DNA of 7,532 bases, taken from positions 1 through 7,532 of the forward strand of contig JAIRKS010000094.1 of assembly GCA_031259905.1 (NCBI GenBank), in the 5' to 3' direction. Below, in pieces: positions 1 through 6,918 of the stretch; the first letter of the stretch is position 1, and each line of letters starts with the position of its first letter. Origin of the DNA: Odoribacteraceae bacterium (GTDB lineage: Bacteria > Bacteroidota > Bacteroidia > Bacteroidales > Marinifilaceae). The position numbers and the translations under genes were made by a program. The notes beneath the pieces are model-generated. The model saw only the letters and a program-made list of their open reading frames with translations, was not told the origin of the DNA and searched no databases.

Positions 1-15
1 GATCATCGCGATCAT
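1..15 (-). CDS. Start of the next operon gene (five codons only)
   Basis: The stop codon of the thioesterase gene overlaps an ATG in the arrangement ATGA (positions 12-15). That ATG opens a frame reading Met-Ile-Ala-Met-Ile before the window ends. A second in-frame ATG lies at 4-6. The same ATGA coupling occurs at two other junctions of this operon, which is why I take it as a real gene start and not a chance ATG. Nothing can be said of its product. In related clusters the genes here include further ketosynthases, a carrier lipoprotein or an exporter, but that is only expectation from family knowledge. Confidence 0.45.
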
Positions 16-443
16 CGCAGTCCCATTTTTCGTTTCCATTCCTCGTAGAAGGGCGGGTTTCCCCAGACCAGCCGGTATTGCTTGTCGAGGAATACTTGCA
101 CGGAGTGACCGGTAGCTACAGTGATCTCGTCGTGCACGTTGCGGATCTCGTAGTCGAAAAGAATCTTCGCCGCGTCCGTGTCGCGGAAGGTGATATTCAC
201 GCGGGCCTTGTTCCCGTAGAGCAGCGGGCTTTTATAGTTGAACTTTAGCTCGACCAGTGGAGTATAATACCCGTTGCGGGCAATGTCGAGGTATCCCAGG
301 CCGTACTCGGCTCCGAACGCCTCACGGGCATCCTCGAAGTAGAGCGCGTAGGATCCGTGCCAGACGACATTCATGGAATCTACTTCGCTGAAGCGTACTT
401 CTATTTCTTTCGAGGTCTTTAACACGGTATCACTCGAGATCAT
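12..443 (-). CDS. 4HBT/YbgC-type acyl thioesterase
   Basis: Hotdog-fold acyl-CoA/acyl-ACP thioesterase of 143 residues, a normal length for the 4-hydroxybenzoyl-CoA thioesterase/YbgC family. The N-terminal signature EVRFSEVDSMNVVWHGSY is visible; its Asp (residue 22 from the chosen start) aligns with the catalytic Asp of YbgC, and the His nine residues before the FEDAREAF helix is also kept. The likely role is hydrolysis of a thioester intermediate or product of polyene assembly in the cytoplasm, either release or proofreading. I chose the ATG at 443 because it overlaps the stop of the upstream gene as ATGA, suggesting translational coupling. An ATG two codons earlier (449) is equally open and would give 145 residues. 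It is followed by another ATGA overlap with the next gene. Its G+C looks lower than that of the lyase, reductase and synthase genes. Family assignment is secure; the exact substrate is not. Confidence 0.93.
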   Translation of the reverse strand: MISSDTVLKTSKEIEVRFSEVDSMNVVWHGSYALYFEDAREAFGAEYGLGYLDIARNGYYTPLVELKFNYKSPLLYGNKARVNITFRDTDAAKILFDYEIRNVHDEITVATGHSVQVFLDKQYRLVWGNPPFYEEWKRKMGLR

Positions 444-1960
444 TTGCATTCGATATCAGAGGTAGAAATTTTCATCTCGCAGGAGGCGATCAGCTCCTCA
501 CCCACCTTGACGCTGGCGCTAACGAGCGTCATCTGGAAGATCTCTTCCCGCACCTCCACCCGCGTGGTCAACACCTCGCCGACGCACGGCAGGCGGAAGA
601 TATCCATGTCGCGAATGGCGCCGATGAATCCCAACTTTATCGGCTCGTGACGCACGTATTTACTAATGTAACCAATGCGTACGGCACACGTCTGGGCGAT
701 ATTCTCAACAATCCCCGGCCCCGTCAGCCGAGATTCATCACAGAAGATGTTGTCATCGGTTACGAGCAGCGAGGTACACGTCATCGTCATGTCACAATGC
801 AGCAGGCGATCAATCATGACGAACGGCGGCTTTTGCGGCAAAAGATCCAGAACATTAACCTTGTTACATTCCATATTCTCCTTTTTACACACCAATATAG
901 AGTGCCCCTGCCCCAACCCGTCTATTGTCCGTTCGACAGTCAGCCCGGCCTCCTCCACGCAACGAACCAGGTCCCCGGAGAGATACATCTTGCTATTACC
1001 GTTGGCCATAGCAGTAAAGTAAAGGCTAATTTGCGTCAGGCAATAGGCGGCTGTCTCGAAACGCTGCCTGTCCCAGAAAGTCTCCATGATGAAGAGTCGC
1101 GCGTCATCGCTCATAGCCCTTGCCGCCCGCGTGAGGATACTCGTCGCCTCCTCTTCCGAAAAGCAGTCGAGAAATTGGCTCATCCAGATCGCATCGAAAC
1201 CCGTCGGGAACGGCGTCGTTCGATCCAGCAGATTAGTGCCAAGTCCCGAAATTCGGTCTGCTCCCGGCAGCCCTGCCGTCTGCTCCTTCATCAACTCGAC
1301 CTGCAGCGGGAGATCCATGATCGTCACCCTCACCTCCGGGTCGCGCGCCACGCAGCGTAATGCCCATCGCCCCGTGTTTCCCCCCACGTCCAGCAGCGCG
1401 CGCGGGTGGCGCTCGAAGACGATCTCCAGGGCCTCGTCGAACGCGCTGTCGGAATAAAAGTGATCAAACGCGAACCAACTCTCCCTCGCCCGTTCCGGCA
1501 GGCGCGATAAACCCTCGTAGAGCGTCTCCCACTCGCCGAAGACGCGTAACCCGGCCGGTTCTCCCTCCAGCAGCGCTTCTTCTAGGTTAAACCATCCCAG
1601 GTAATTGACGTCGTGATTAAAGTTCATGTTCACCTTTACCGCCGAATCATTGAGCAGAAACCAGCCTGCCTTCGAGACCTCGAAGCGTCCCTCCTTGAAG
1701 AGCACCGTCCCGATCGCGAGCGACGATTCCAGCAGCACTTGCGCCGCGTAGCACGAGATGCCACATCTCTCCGCGACCTCCTGCCGCGTCAGTCCTTGAT
1801 TGGAATCCAGCAGCGCTTGCAGTATCCCAAACTTCACCATCAGCCGCGACACCTGGAAGACAACCGGGCCGAACGATATCTCGTGTGCCAGCCGTTGGGC
1901 TTCTAACGCCGACCTACTTTCCGCGGAATACCTTCTTTCCAGGTCAGGGAATAATTTCAT
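440..1960 (-). CDS. O-methyltransferase fused to hotdog (ApeI/ApeP/FabZ-like) dehydratase
   Basis: A 506-residue two-domain protein from the chosen start. Residues 1-362 are a SAM-dependent O-methyltransferase of the acetylserotonin/caffeate type: a winged-helix dimerisation region (EVAERCGISCYAAQVLLE), then the SAM-binding motif LLDVGGNTGRWA near residues 189-200, and a C-terminal strand ending GHSILVCKKEN. Residues 363-506 are a 3-hydroxyacyl-ACP dehydratase-like hotdog domain beginning MECNKVNVLDLLPQ. The PPFVMIDRLL and VENIAQTCA motifs mark it as the aryl polyene type. The methyltransferase probably modifies the aryl head group; the dehydratase makes the double bonds. These are usually separate proteins; here there is no stop and no linker between them. 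The start at 1960 is preferred because GGAAAG lies 9 nt upstream; ATGs at 1969 and 1984 are alternatives, and all three lie within the end of the acyltransferase gene. The hotdog has Gln (376) where FabZ has its catalytic His, while the Glu (419) is kept. Confidence 0.9.
   Translation of the reverse strand: MKLFPDLERRYSAESRSALEAQRLAHEISFGPVVFQVSRLMVKFGILQALLDSNQGLTRQEVAERCGISCYAAQVLLESSLAIGTVLFKEGRFEVSKAGWFLLNDSAVKVNMNFNHDVNYLGWFNLEEALLEGEPAGLRVFGEWETLYEGLSRLPERARESWFAFDHFYSDSAFDEALEIVFERHPRALLDVGGNTGRWALRCVARDPEVRVTIMDLPLQVELMKEQTAGLPGADRISGLGTNLLDRTTPFPTGFDAIWMSQFLDCFSEEEATSILTRAARAMSDDARLFIMETFWDRQRFETAAYCLTQISLYFTAMANGNSKMYLSGDLVRCVEEAGLTVERTIDGLGQGHSILVCKKENMECNKVNVLDLLPQKPPFVMIDRLLHCDMTMTCTSLLVTDDNIFCDESRLTGPGIVENIAQTCAVRIGYISKYVRHEPIKLGFIGAIRDMDIFRLPCVGEVLTTRVEVREEIFQMTLVSASVKVGEELIASCEMKISTSDIECK
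878..883 (-). promoter_or_regulatory. Internal AAGGAG Shine-Dalgarno-like site before the dehydratase domain
   Basis: On the minus strand AAGGAG is followed after three bases (AAT) by an in-frame ATG at 872-874, exactly where the dehydratase domain begins. It is the best Shine-Dalgarno match I see in the operon, yet it lies inside an open frame. It may be a relic of a once separate dehydratase gene, or it may still allow an independent start. The 3-nt spacing is short for efficient use, and Bacteroidota depend little on such sites. Confidence 0.35.
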
Positions 1961-2855
1961 CTCGTTCATCTTTCCAAAATGCATAGTAATTAAACCACTG
2001 TTCGGGATACTGCCGCGTGATCTGCTCCAGCTCCCCGGCAAACGAGCGAGCGCACGCGGCGATCTCTTCATCTCTCGACAGCCCGTTCGCCCGCGCCACC
2101 GGTTTCACGTGCGCAACATACCTTTTCGTCCCCTCCTTCATCACGAAAACAGAGATCATCTCCACCTCCAGGCGCGTTGCCAATGCGAACGCTCCCGCCG
2201 GGAAGTCGGCCTTCCCGCCGAGGAAATCGCACGTCACGCTTTTCATCGAGCCAAGATTCCGGTCGCAAGCCATGCTCACGATCTCCCCGTCCCGCAAGGC
2301 CGTGTACGCGGTAAACAAATGCGACATATCCTCTAACACCGGGATCACGCGGGCATCATTATTGCCCATCGCCTCCGTCTTTTTCTGCAACACCATCCGC
2401 GTCTCGCCCGGGTATACCAGGACATTCACTCGCTTGCGCCTCGCGTGGAGCAGGTATCCGGCGATCTCGAAATTGCCGACATGCGCGCCGGCGATGACAA
2501 ACCCCTTCTCTCCTTCCTGCAGGCGGCGGAAATGCTCCTCGCCCTTGATCTCCACCCGAAAGAGGTCGCCGCGCCCGGCGAAGACGGCAAACCGGTCTAG
2601 GATCACTTGCCCGAAAACGAAATGATTGCGGTACGTCCCGGTGAAGGCACGCCAACGCGAGTAGCCTTGCCGTTGACGCAGGTAACGATAAATCTCCAGG
2701 TAACTCCAGCGGGAAAAAAGCATGTAAAACGGCACGACTAACGCCAGCAAGCCGTACGCGAAGCGGAGACCCAACAGGCTGACGAGGAATATCATCCCCC
2801 GTTGTCCTAACGAGCCTCCCCCCGTGTTCCCTTTCCACGCGCGTTTCCCGGTCAT
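1944..2855 (-). CDS. LpxL/HtrB-like lysophospholipid acyltransferase
   Basis: A 303-residue inner-membrane acyltransferase of the lipid A biosynthesis acyltransferase (LpxL/LpxM/HtrB) family. The N-terminus W-KGNTGGGSLG followed by a hydrophobic segment at about residues 22-46 is typical and supports the first Met as the start. The catalytic HX4E motif is present in GAHVGNFE (His125, Glu130). Further conserved blocks are DGEIVSMACDRN, KADFPAGAFALA and the C-terminal EQWFNYYAFW. In aryl polyene clusters such proteins are thought to transfer the polyene acyl chain from the ACP to a membrane lipid or glycolipid head, anchoring the pigment in the envelope; that role is inferred from context. An AGGA lies four bases before the start, within a 14-bp duplication. 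Its 3' end contains the start of the methyltransferase gene, a 17-nt overlap. Confidence 0.94.
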   Translation of the reverse strand: MTGKRAWKGNTGGGSLGQRGMIFLVSLLGLRFAYGLLALVVPFYMLFSRWSYLEIYRYLRQRQGYSRWRAFTGTYRNHFVFGQVILDRFAVFAGRGDLFRVEIKGEEHFRRLQEGEKGFVIAGAHVGNFEIAGYLLHARRKRVNVLVYPGETRMVLQKKTEAMGNNDARVIPVLEDMSHLFTAYTALRDGEIVSMACDRNLGSMKSVTCDFLGGKADFPAGAFALATRLEVEMISVFVMKEGTKRYVAHVKPVARANGLSRDEEIAACARSFAGELEQITRQYPEQWFNYYAFWKDERDEIIP

Positions 2856-2856
2856 G

Positions 2857-2884
2857 CGTTCCTGGTTATTCGTTCCCGGTTATT
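2857..2884. repeat. 14-bp tandem duplication at the ACP/acyltransferase junction
   Basis: Two adjacent copies of a 14-base unit, CGTTCCTGGTTATT (2857-2870) and CGTTCCCGGTTATT (2871-2884), differ at one position. On the transcribed strand the second copy holds the stop codon of the ACP gene and the first holds the AGGA before the acyltransferase start. It looks like a local slippage duplication that set the present 24-base spacing between the genes. Confidence 0.8.
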
Positions 2885-3122
2885 TCGTCTTCGTCTCGAT
2901 ATAATCGCAGAAGTCGGCCAACGTTCTCACGCCGGTCATCTCCTCGGCCTTGATCTTGAAGCCGAAGTCGCGTTCCACGATCACGACAATGTCCACGAAA
3001 TCGAGGCTATCGATACCCAGGTCTTCCTTCAGTAGCGCTCCCGGGGCGATCGTGTTCTCGTCCACTTCTATTTCCTCGACCAGGAACTTCTTCACGATAC
3101 TTTCTATCTTTTCTCTTTCCAT
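2880..3122 (-). CDS. Acyl carrier protein
   Basis: An 80-residue acidic acyl carrier protein, the normal size for a free-standing ACP. The phosphopantetheine attachment site is the Ser in LGIDSLDFVD (Ser39), at the start of helix II. It is followed by the usual IVVIVERDFGFKI stretch and a C-terminal helix (VRTLADFCDYIE). It would carry the growing polyene as a thioester between ketosynthase, reductase and dehydratase in the cytoplasm, and needs activation by a phosphopantetheinyl transferase not seen here. It starts 8 bases after the ketosynthase stop, with no clear Shine-Dalgarno sequence. Some pigment clusters of this type carry two ACPs; only one is visible. DSLD and the IV-V-E pattern fit a type II (dissociated) system. 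Confidence 0.96.
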   Translation of the reverse strand: MEREKIESIVKKFLVEEIEVDENTIAPGALLKEDLGIDSLDFVDIVVIVERDFGFKIKAEEMTGVRTLADFCDYIETKTK

Positions 3123-3130
3123 AAATAGTG

Positions 3131-4351
3131 TTATTGAATTTTTCTTATTACCAGCGCGCTATTCGTTCCCCCGAAGCCGAAGGAATTTGACAGCAGCAGG
3201 TTTATTTTTTTCTCCACCGTTTTTGTCGCGATATTCAGCTTGCAGGAATACTCGTCGGGCTGCTCAAAATTAATATTCGGGGCCACGAACGAGTCCCTCA
3301 TCATCAGGACGGAGTACAACACCTCGCTCGCTCCCGCCATCCAGCACTCGTGTCCCGTCATCGACTTCGTGGAGCTGACCAGCGGGCGCGACTCCCCGAA
3401 GACCCTGTCGAGCGCGATCGCCTCGAACATGTCCCCCTGCGGCGTGGACGTCGCGTGGGCGTTCACGTAATCGATCTCGCGGGCAGAGACTCCCGCGTCC
3501 GCCAGCGCCCTTGTCATCGCGATCTCGCACCCCTCGTCGCTGGGCTGCGAGATCTGCTTCCCGTTCGACGAGAAGCCGTACCCCACCACCTCGGCCAACA
3601 CGCGTGCCCCGCGCCTCCTCGCGTGCTCGTACTCCTCCAGCACCAGGCTCGCCGCCCCGCCGCTCGGCACCAGCCCGTCACGTCCCGCGTCGAACGGGCG
3701 GGAGGCCCTCGTCGGGGCGTCCACGCGCGTCGAGAAGGTGCTCAAGGCGTCGAAGCTACCCATCGAGTAGAGGTTCGTCTCCTGCGCGCCGCCGCACAAC
3801 ACCAGGTTTTGCAGCCCGTGCCGGATAAACATGTATCCCAGCCCGATCGCGTGCGAGCCGCTGGCGCACGCCGCACTGATCGTCATGTTGATGCCCCGCA
3901 GCTTGAAGATCGTCGAGAGATTCATCGTCACCGTCGAGTTCATCGACTGGAAGATCGCCGCCGAGCCGAGGAGCGTCGTGTCCTTCTTTTCCATCACGAC
4001 GTTATTTGCCTCGATCACGGCCTTCGCCGAGGAGTCGTTCCCGTACAGGATACCGGTCTCGTTCTCCTCGAGATACCCCGCGTCGATTCCCGCCTCCCGG
4101 AACGCCTCCACCGTCGCCACGTACGCGTACTCGCCCTCCTCGGCGAGGCCGACGCGCAGCCTCCTGTCGAGTATTCCCTTCAGGCGGGGAGGCTCCACGA
4201 TACCGGTCAGCGGCGAGCGATAGCCGTGCGCCGCGCGCGCCGGGTCGATCCCGATCCCGGACCTCCCGGCGTGCAGCGAATCCCGCGCCTCCGCCAGGCT
4301 TTTCCCTATGCAGGAATAAATTCCCATTCCCGTGATGACTACTCTTTTCAT
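3131..4351 (-). CDS. Beta-ketoacyl-ACP synthase (FabF-like) of aryl polyene assembly
   Basis: A 406-residue type II ketosynthase, full length for the FabB/FabF family. The thiolase-fold catalytic residues are all present: nucleophile Cys162 in SAACASGSHA, His299 in NAHATSTPQGD and His334 in STKSMTGHECWMAGA, with the C-terminal glycine loop NSFGFGGTNSALV. It is therefore a true condensing enzyme and not a chain-length factor. It would extend the aryl starter with malonyl-ACP units by decarboxylative condensation. The well-studied aryl polyene synthase pairs such a protein with a Cys-lacking partner; none is in this window, so the partner should lie nearby. The start at 4351 opens MKRVVITGMGIYS, the standard N-terminus. 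The gap to the reductase gene is 34 bases and contains the palindrome CACGCGCGCGTG (4368-4379). The FabF-like class is certain; the exact place in the pathway is inferred. Confidence 0.96.
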   Translation of the reverse strand: MKRVVITGMGIYSCIGKSLAEARDSLHAGRSGIGIDPARAAHGYRSPLTGIVEPPRLKGILDRRLRVGLAEEGEYAYVATVEAFREAGIDAGYLEENETGILYGNDSSAKAVIEANNVVMEKKDTTLLGSAAIFQSMNSTVTMNLSTIFKLRGINMTISAACASGSHAIGLGYMFIRHGLQNLVLCGGAQETNLYSMGSFDALSTFSTRVDAPTRASRPFDAGRDGLVPSGGAASLVLEEYEHARRRGARVLAEVVGYGFSSNGKQISQPSDEGCEIAMTRALADAGVSAREIDYVNAHATSTPQGDMFEAIALDRVFGESRPLVSSTKSMTGHECWMAGASEVLYSVLMMRDSFVAPNINFEQPDEYSCKLNIATKTVEKKINLLLSNSFGFGGTNSALVIRKIQ

Positions 4352-4385
4352 GTTGTTATCGTGTTTTCACGCGCGCGTGCTTGTT

Positions 4386-5111
4386 TTACAATCCGCCGCC
4401 GGCGCCGATGACTTGTCCCGTGACGTATGCCGCGCCGTCGGATACCAGGAAGGCCACCAGCGCGGCTACTTCCCCTGCCGTTCCGAAGCGTCCCGCGGGG
4501 ATTCGTTTCTCGATGGCGGCCCGGTCGAGGTCGCGCGTCATGTCCGTATCTATGAAGCCGGGGGAGACGGCGTTCACCGTCACCCCTCGCCCGGCCACCT
4601 CCAGCGCCAGCGCGCGCGTGAAGCCGATGACCGCTGCCTTCGAGGCGGAGTAATTCACCTGTCCGGCCATCCCGCTGACGCCGGAGACGGAGACGATGTT
4701 CACGATCCGCCCGCGTTTCCTGGTCATCATGTAGCGCGCCAGGGCACGGGTGACGTGAAAGACGCCGTTCAGGTTCGTGTTCATGACGTCGTGCCACTCC
4801 TCGTCGGTCATCCAGAAGAGGAGGTTATCCCTTCTCGTGCCGGCGTTATTGACGAGCACCTCGATGAACGCGTCCGCGTGGCTGTCGTTCCAGGCGTCGA
4901 GGGCGGCGGTTACCTCGCGGACGTTCCCGACGTCGAACGGCAGGAGTTCTCCCGTCCCGCCGCCGGCGACGATCTCGTCGAGCGTTTCGCGAGCTTTCTG
5001 CTCGTTCGCGCGGTAGTTGAGCAGCACGTGAAATCCTCCCGCGGCCAGCCGCGTGGCGATCGCCCTCCCGATCCCGCGGGAGGCGCCGGTGACGAGCGCG
5101 TAGCGGGTCAT
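4386..5111 (-). CDS. 3-oxoacyl-ACP reductase (FabG-like SDR)
   Basis: A 241-residue classical short-chain dehydrogenase/reductase. It has the NADP(H)-binding TGASRGIG (residues 8-15), NNAG (88-91) and the catalytic Ser141, Tyr154 and Lys158 with the family spacing (S-X12-YSASK). It reduces the 3-ketoacyl-ACP made by the ketosynthase to the 3-hydroxy form that the dehydratase then dehydrates. The C-terminus, VTGQVIGAGGGL, lacks the usual VNGGM ending of housekeeping FabG, so I take it as a pathway-dedicated reductase. The start at 5111 gives MTRYALVTGASRG, the usual FabG beginning, and overlaps the lyase stop as ATGA. An in-frame ATG at 5120 would add three residues (Met-Asp-Ala). No clear Shine-Dalgarno sequence is visible, consistent with coupling to the upstream gene. 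Confidence 0.95.
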   Translation of the reverse strand: MTRYALVTGASRGIGRAIATRLAAGGFHVLLNYRANEQKARETLDEIVAGGGTGELLPFDVGNVREVTAALDAWNDSHADAFIEVLVNNAGTRRDNLLFWMTDEEWHDVMNTNLNGVFHVTRALARYMMTRKRGRIVNIVSVSGVSGMAGQVNYSASKAAVIGFTRALALEVAGRGVTVNAVSPGFIDTDMTRDLDRAAIEKRIPAGRFGTAGEVAALVAFLVSDGAAYVTGQVIGAGGGL

Positions 5112-6625
5112 CGCGTCCATTCTTTTGCTTGCAGGAAGTGGTTCACGCGTTCGATATCGCCGTGCAGCGGGCGGTCCTCGACGAGCAGGGGGAAGCGCTC
5201 GCGCGTTTCGTCGTAGATTTCTTTCCCGGCGGGCGAGAGCGCGTCGTGTATCTCGAGGCAGTCGATGGCCTGGGCGATGGCCATGAAATGTATGCTCATC
5301 ACCTGGAAGGCATTCTCGACGACCGTGGCGGTGATTTGCGCGGCGTTCGTGCCCATGCTCACGATGTCCTGGTTATCGTTGTTGTTCGGGATGCTGTGGA
5401 GGTACATGGGGAAGGCGAGCGTCTGCGACTCGGCGGTCGTCGACGTGGCGGTAAACTGGGCGGCCTGCAACCCGTGGTTCAGCCCCTTGACGCCGAGGTT
5501 GACGAACGGCGGGAGTATTCCATTGACGCGGTCGTGAAAGAGATAGTTCATTTGCCGCTCGGCAAGCATCGTCAGGCGGGTGAGCGCTATTTTCAGGCGA
5601 TCCATCTCGAGCGACACGTAGTCTCCATGAAAGTTCCCGCCGTGGTACACGTTCCCGCTCTCGCGGTCCACGACCGGGTTATCGCTTGCCGAGTTGATCT
5701 CGCGCTCGAGCACCGTGGCCGCGCCCTCGATCGCCTCGAGGACGGGGCCGAGCACCTGCGGGACGCACCGCAGCGAGTAGTGCTCCTGTACTTTTTCCCC
5801 CGCGTCGTGCCGGTAATAGTATTCCTCGCGTTTCCTCGTCCGCCGCGACCCGGCGAGCACGTCCCTCATCTTCCCGGCAACGATCGACTGTCCCGGGTGC
5901 GCCTTCGCGCGGTTCAGTTCCTCGGAGAAGTGGTCGTCGAACGACGCGGTGATCTCGTTCACCAGACACGACGAGCGGATCGACAGCTCCAGCAGTTGCC
6001 GCGCCCGGATCACGTTGACCAGCCCTATGCCGGTCATCGCCGACGTCCCGTTCGCCAGGGCGAGTCCCTCGCGGACGTGCACGCGGACAGGCTCGAGGCC
6101 GATCTCGTCCATCACCTCCCGCGTTGGCCGCCGCTCGCCGCGGTAGAACACCTCGCCTTCCCCGACGAGGCACAGGGCCACGTGCGCGAGCTGCACGAGG
6201 TCGCCGCTCGCCCCCACGCTCCCGTGCTCGGGGACGAGCGGCGTGATGTCGTGATTGAGGAATCCCGCGAGGAGCGTCACCACGCCCGGGTGGATGCCGG
6301 AGTATCCCTGCAGGAACGTGTTGAGGCGCGCCAGGAGTATCGCGCGTACGTGCAGCGGCGGCACGGGCCGTCCGGCTCCCGTGCAGTGCCCGCGGATCAG
6401 GTTGTACTGCAGCGCCGCGCGCGACGCGTCGTCGACCCGGTAGCGAGCCATAGGGCCGAATCCTGTATTGATGCCGTAGATTGTTTTCTCGTCGGAGAAG
6501 CGCTTCAGGAAGTCGAAGCTCGCCTGCACGCGGTCGAGGACGGCCGGGTCAAGCTCTACCTGCTCGTTCTTGAATACCACGCGTTTTACTTGTTCGAGGG
6601 TTAATGTTGTTGTTGTTATTTTCAT
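5108..6625 (-). CDS. Aromatic amino acid ammonia-lyase (HAL/PAL/TAL family), probably tyrosine-type
   Basis: A 505-residue member of the MIO-dependent lyase family. The self-cyclising triad Ala139-Ser140-Gly141 sits in GSVGASGDLVQLAH. Other active-site blocks are Tyr50 in YGINTGFG, Asn192 in LANGTS, the YSLRCVPQVLG block (Tyr283, Arg286) and NSASDNP (311-317). It removes ammonia from an aromatic amino acid; in this context the expected product is 4-coumarate, the starter of aryl polyenes. Gln419, in NQDIVSM, stands where histidase has the Glu used for its imidazole substrate, which argues against histidine. However, the selectivity pair near residue 80 is Gly-His, not the His-Leu I recall for Rhodobacter TAL. 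It is the first gene of the operon, with a promoter-like element about 18 bases upstream. A run of four ACA Thr codons follows the start. Family certain; substrate likely but unproven. Confidence 0.95.
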   Translation of the reverse strand: MKITTTTLTLEQVKRVVFKNEQVELDPAVLDRVQASFDFLKRFSDEKTIYGINTGFGPMARYRVDDASRAALQYNLIRGHCTGAGRPVPPLHVRAILLARLNTFLQGYSGIHPGVVTLLAGFLNHDITPLVPEHGSVGASGDLVQLAHVALCLVGEGEVFYRGERRPTREVMDEIGLEPVRVHVREGLALANGTSAMTGIGLVNVIRARQLLELSIRSSCLVNEITASFDDHFSEELNRAKAHPGQSIVAGKMRDVLAGSRRTRKREEYYYRHDAGEKVQEHYSLRCVPQVLGPVLEAIEGAATVLEREINSASDNPVVDRESGNVYHGGNFHGDYVSLEMDRLKIALTRLTMLAERQMNYLFHDRVNGILPPFVNLGVKGLNHGLQAAQFTATSTTAESQTLAFPMYLHSIPNNNDNQDIVSMGTNAAQITATVVENAFQVMSIHFMAIAQAIDCLEIHDALSPAGKEIYDETRERFPLLVEDRPLHGDIERVNHFLQAKEWTR

Positions 6626-6642
6626 CTCTGCCTGCTTTGCCG

Positions 6643-6674
6643 CGAAGATAAGGATTTCACGGTAATCCGGGCAA
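6643..6674 (-). promoter_or_regulatory. Bacteroidota-type promoter candidate for the operon
   Basis: On the minus strand TATCTTCG (6643-6650) matches the Bacteroidota -7 consensus TAnnTTTG with one mismatch, and a TTG (6672-6674) lies 21 bases upstream, close to the usual -33 spacing. Transcription would begin about a dozen bases before the lyase ATG, a short leader. A second partial match, TACATTTC (6685-6692), would give a leader of about 55 bases but has no well-spaced TTG. Both are pattern matches only. Confidence 0.4.
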
Positions 6675-6744
6675 GGTGACGGGAGAAATGTAAAGGCTGG
6701 CGTCGCCCGCGCCTGCTGTTGACAACGGCACGCCGGTTTTTCCC

Positions 6745-6870
6745 ACGACGTGTACGGTGTTAACCGCGACGTGTACGGCGTTAACCGCGACGTGTTCGGC
6801 GTTAACCACGGCGTGTTCGGCGTTAACCGCGGCGTGTTCGGCGTTAACCGCGGCGTGGACGGCGTTAACC
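6745..6870. repeat. Tandem array A, 6 units of 21 bp
   Basis: Six head-to-tail 21-bp units without spacers, ending each time in TTAACC (core GGCGTTAACC, preceded by CGTGTWC). Differences are single substitutions at unit positions 1, 4, 9, 10 and 14; the edge copies are the most diverged, and the next 48 bases (6871-6918) look like decayed repeat. On the minus strand one frame reads as a heptapeptide VNAEHAA-like repeat, on the plus strand as ALTAACS-like. The substitutions do not fall mainly at third codon positions in either of these open frames, which argues against recent protein-level selection on this array. Confidence 0.95.
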
Positions 6871-6918
6871 ACGGCTACTTCTGTGACAACGGATGTAACG
6901 GAGTCATCTCCAATGCCG

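Noticed and set aside
3350..4411. Plus-strand open frame of 353 codons antisense to the ketosynthase
   Set aside because: Arg-rich shadow of the ketosynthase gene, which has all catalytic motifs in place. It also crosses the gap into the reductase gene.
5129..6604. Plus-strand open frame of 491 codons antisense to the ammonia-lyase
   Set aside because: Its codons mirror a complete, motif-perfect lyase on the other strand. Long antisense frames are expected in GC-rich genes, and the translation (His/Val/Arg-rich) shows no family features.
6605..6617. TGT trinucleotide run at the lyase start as a phase-variation switch
   Set aside because: The repeat unit is three bases within the coding region (four Thr codons), so length changes would not shift the frame, and it is only about 13 bases long.
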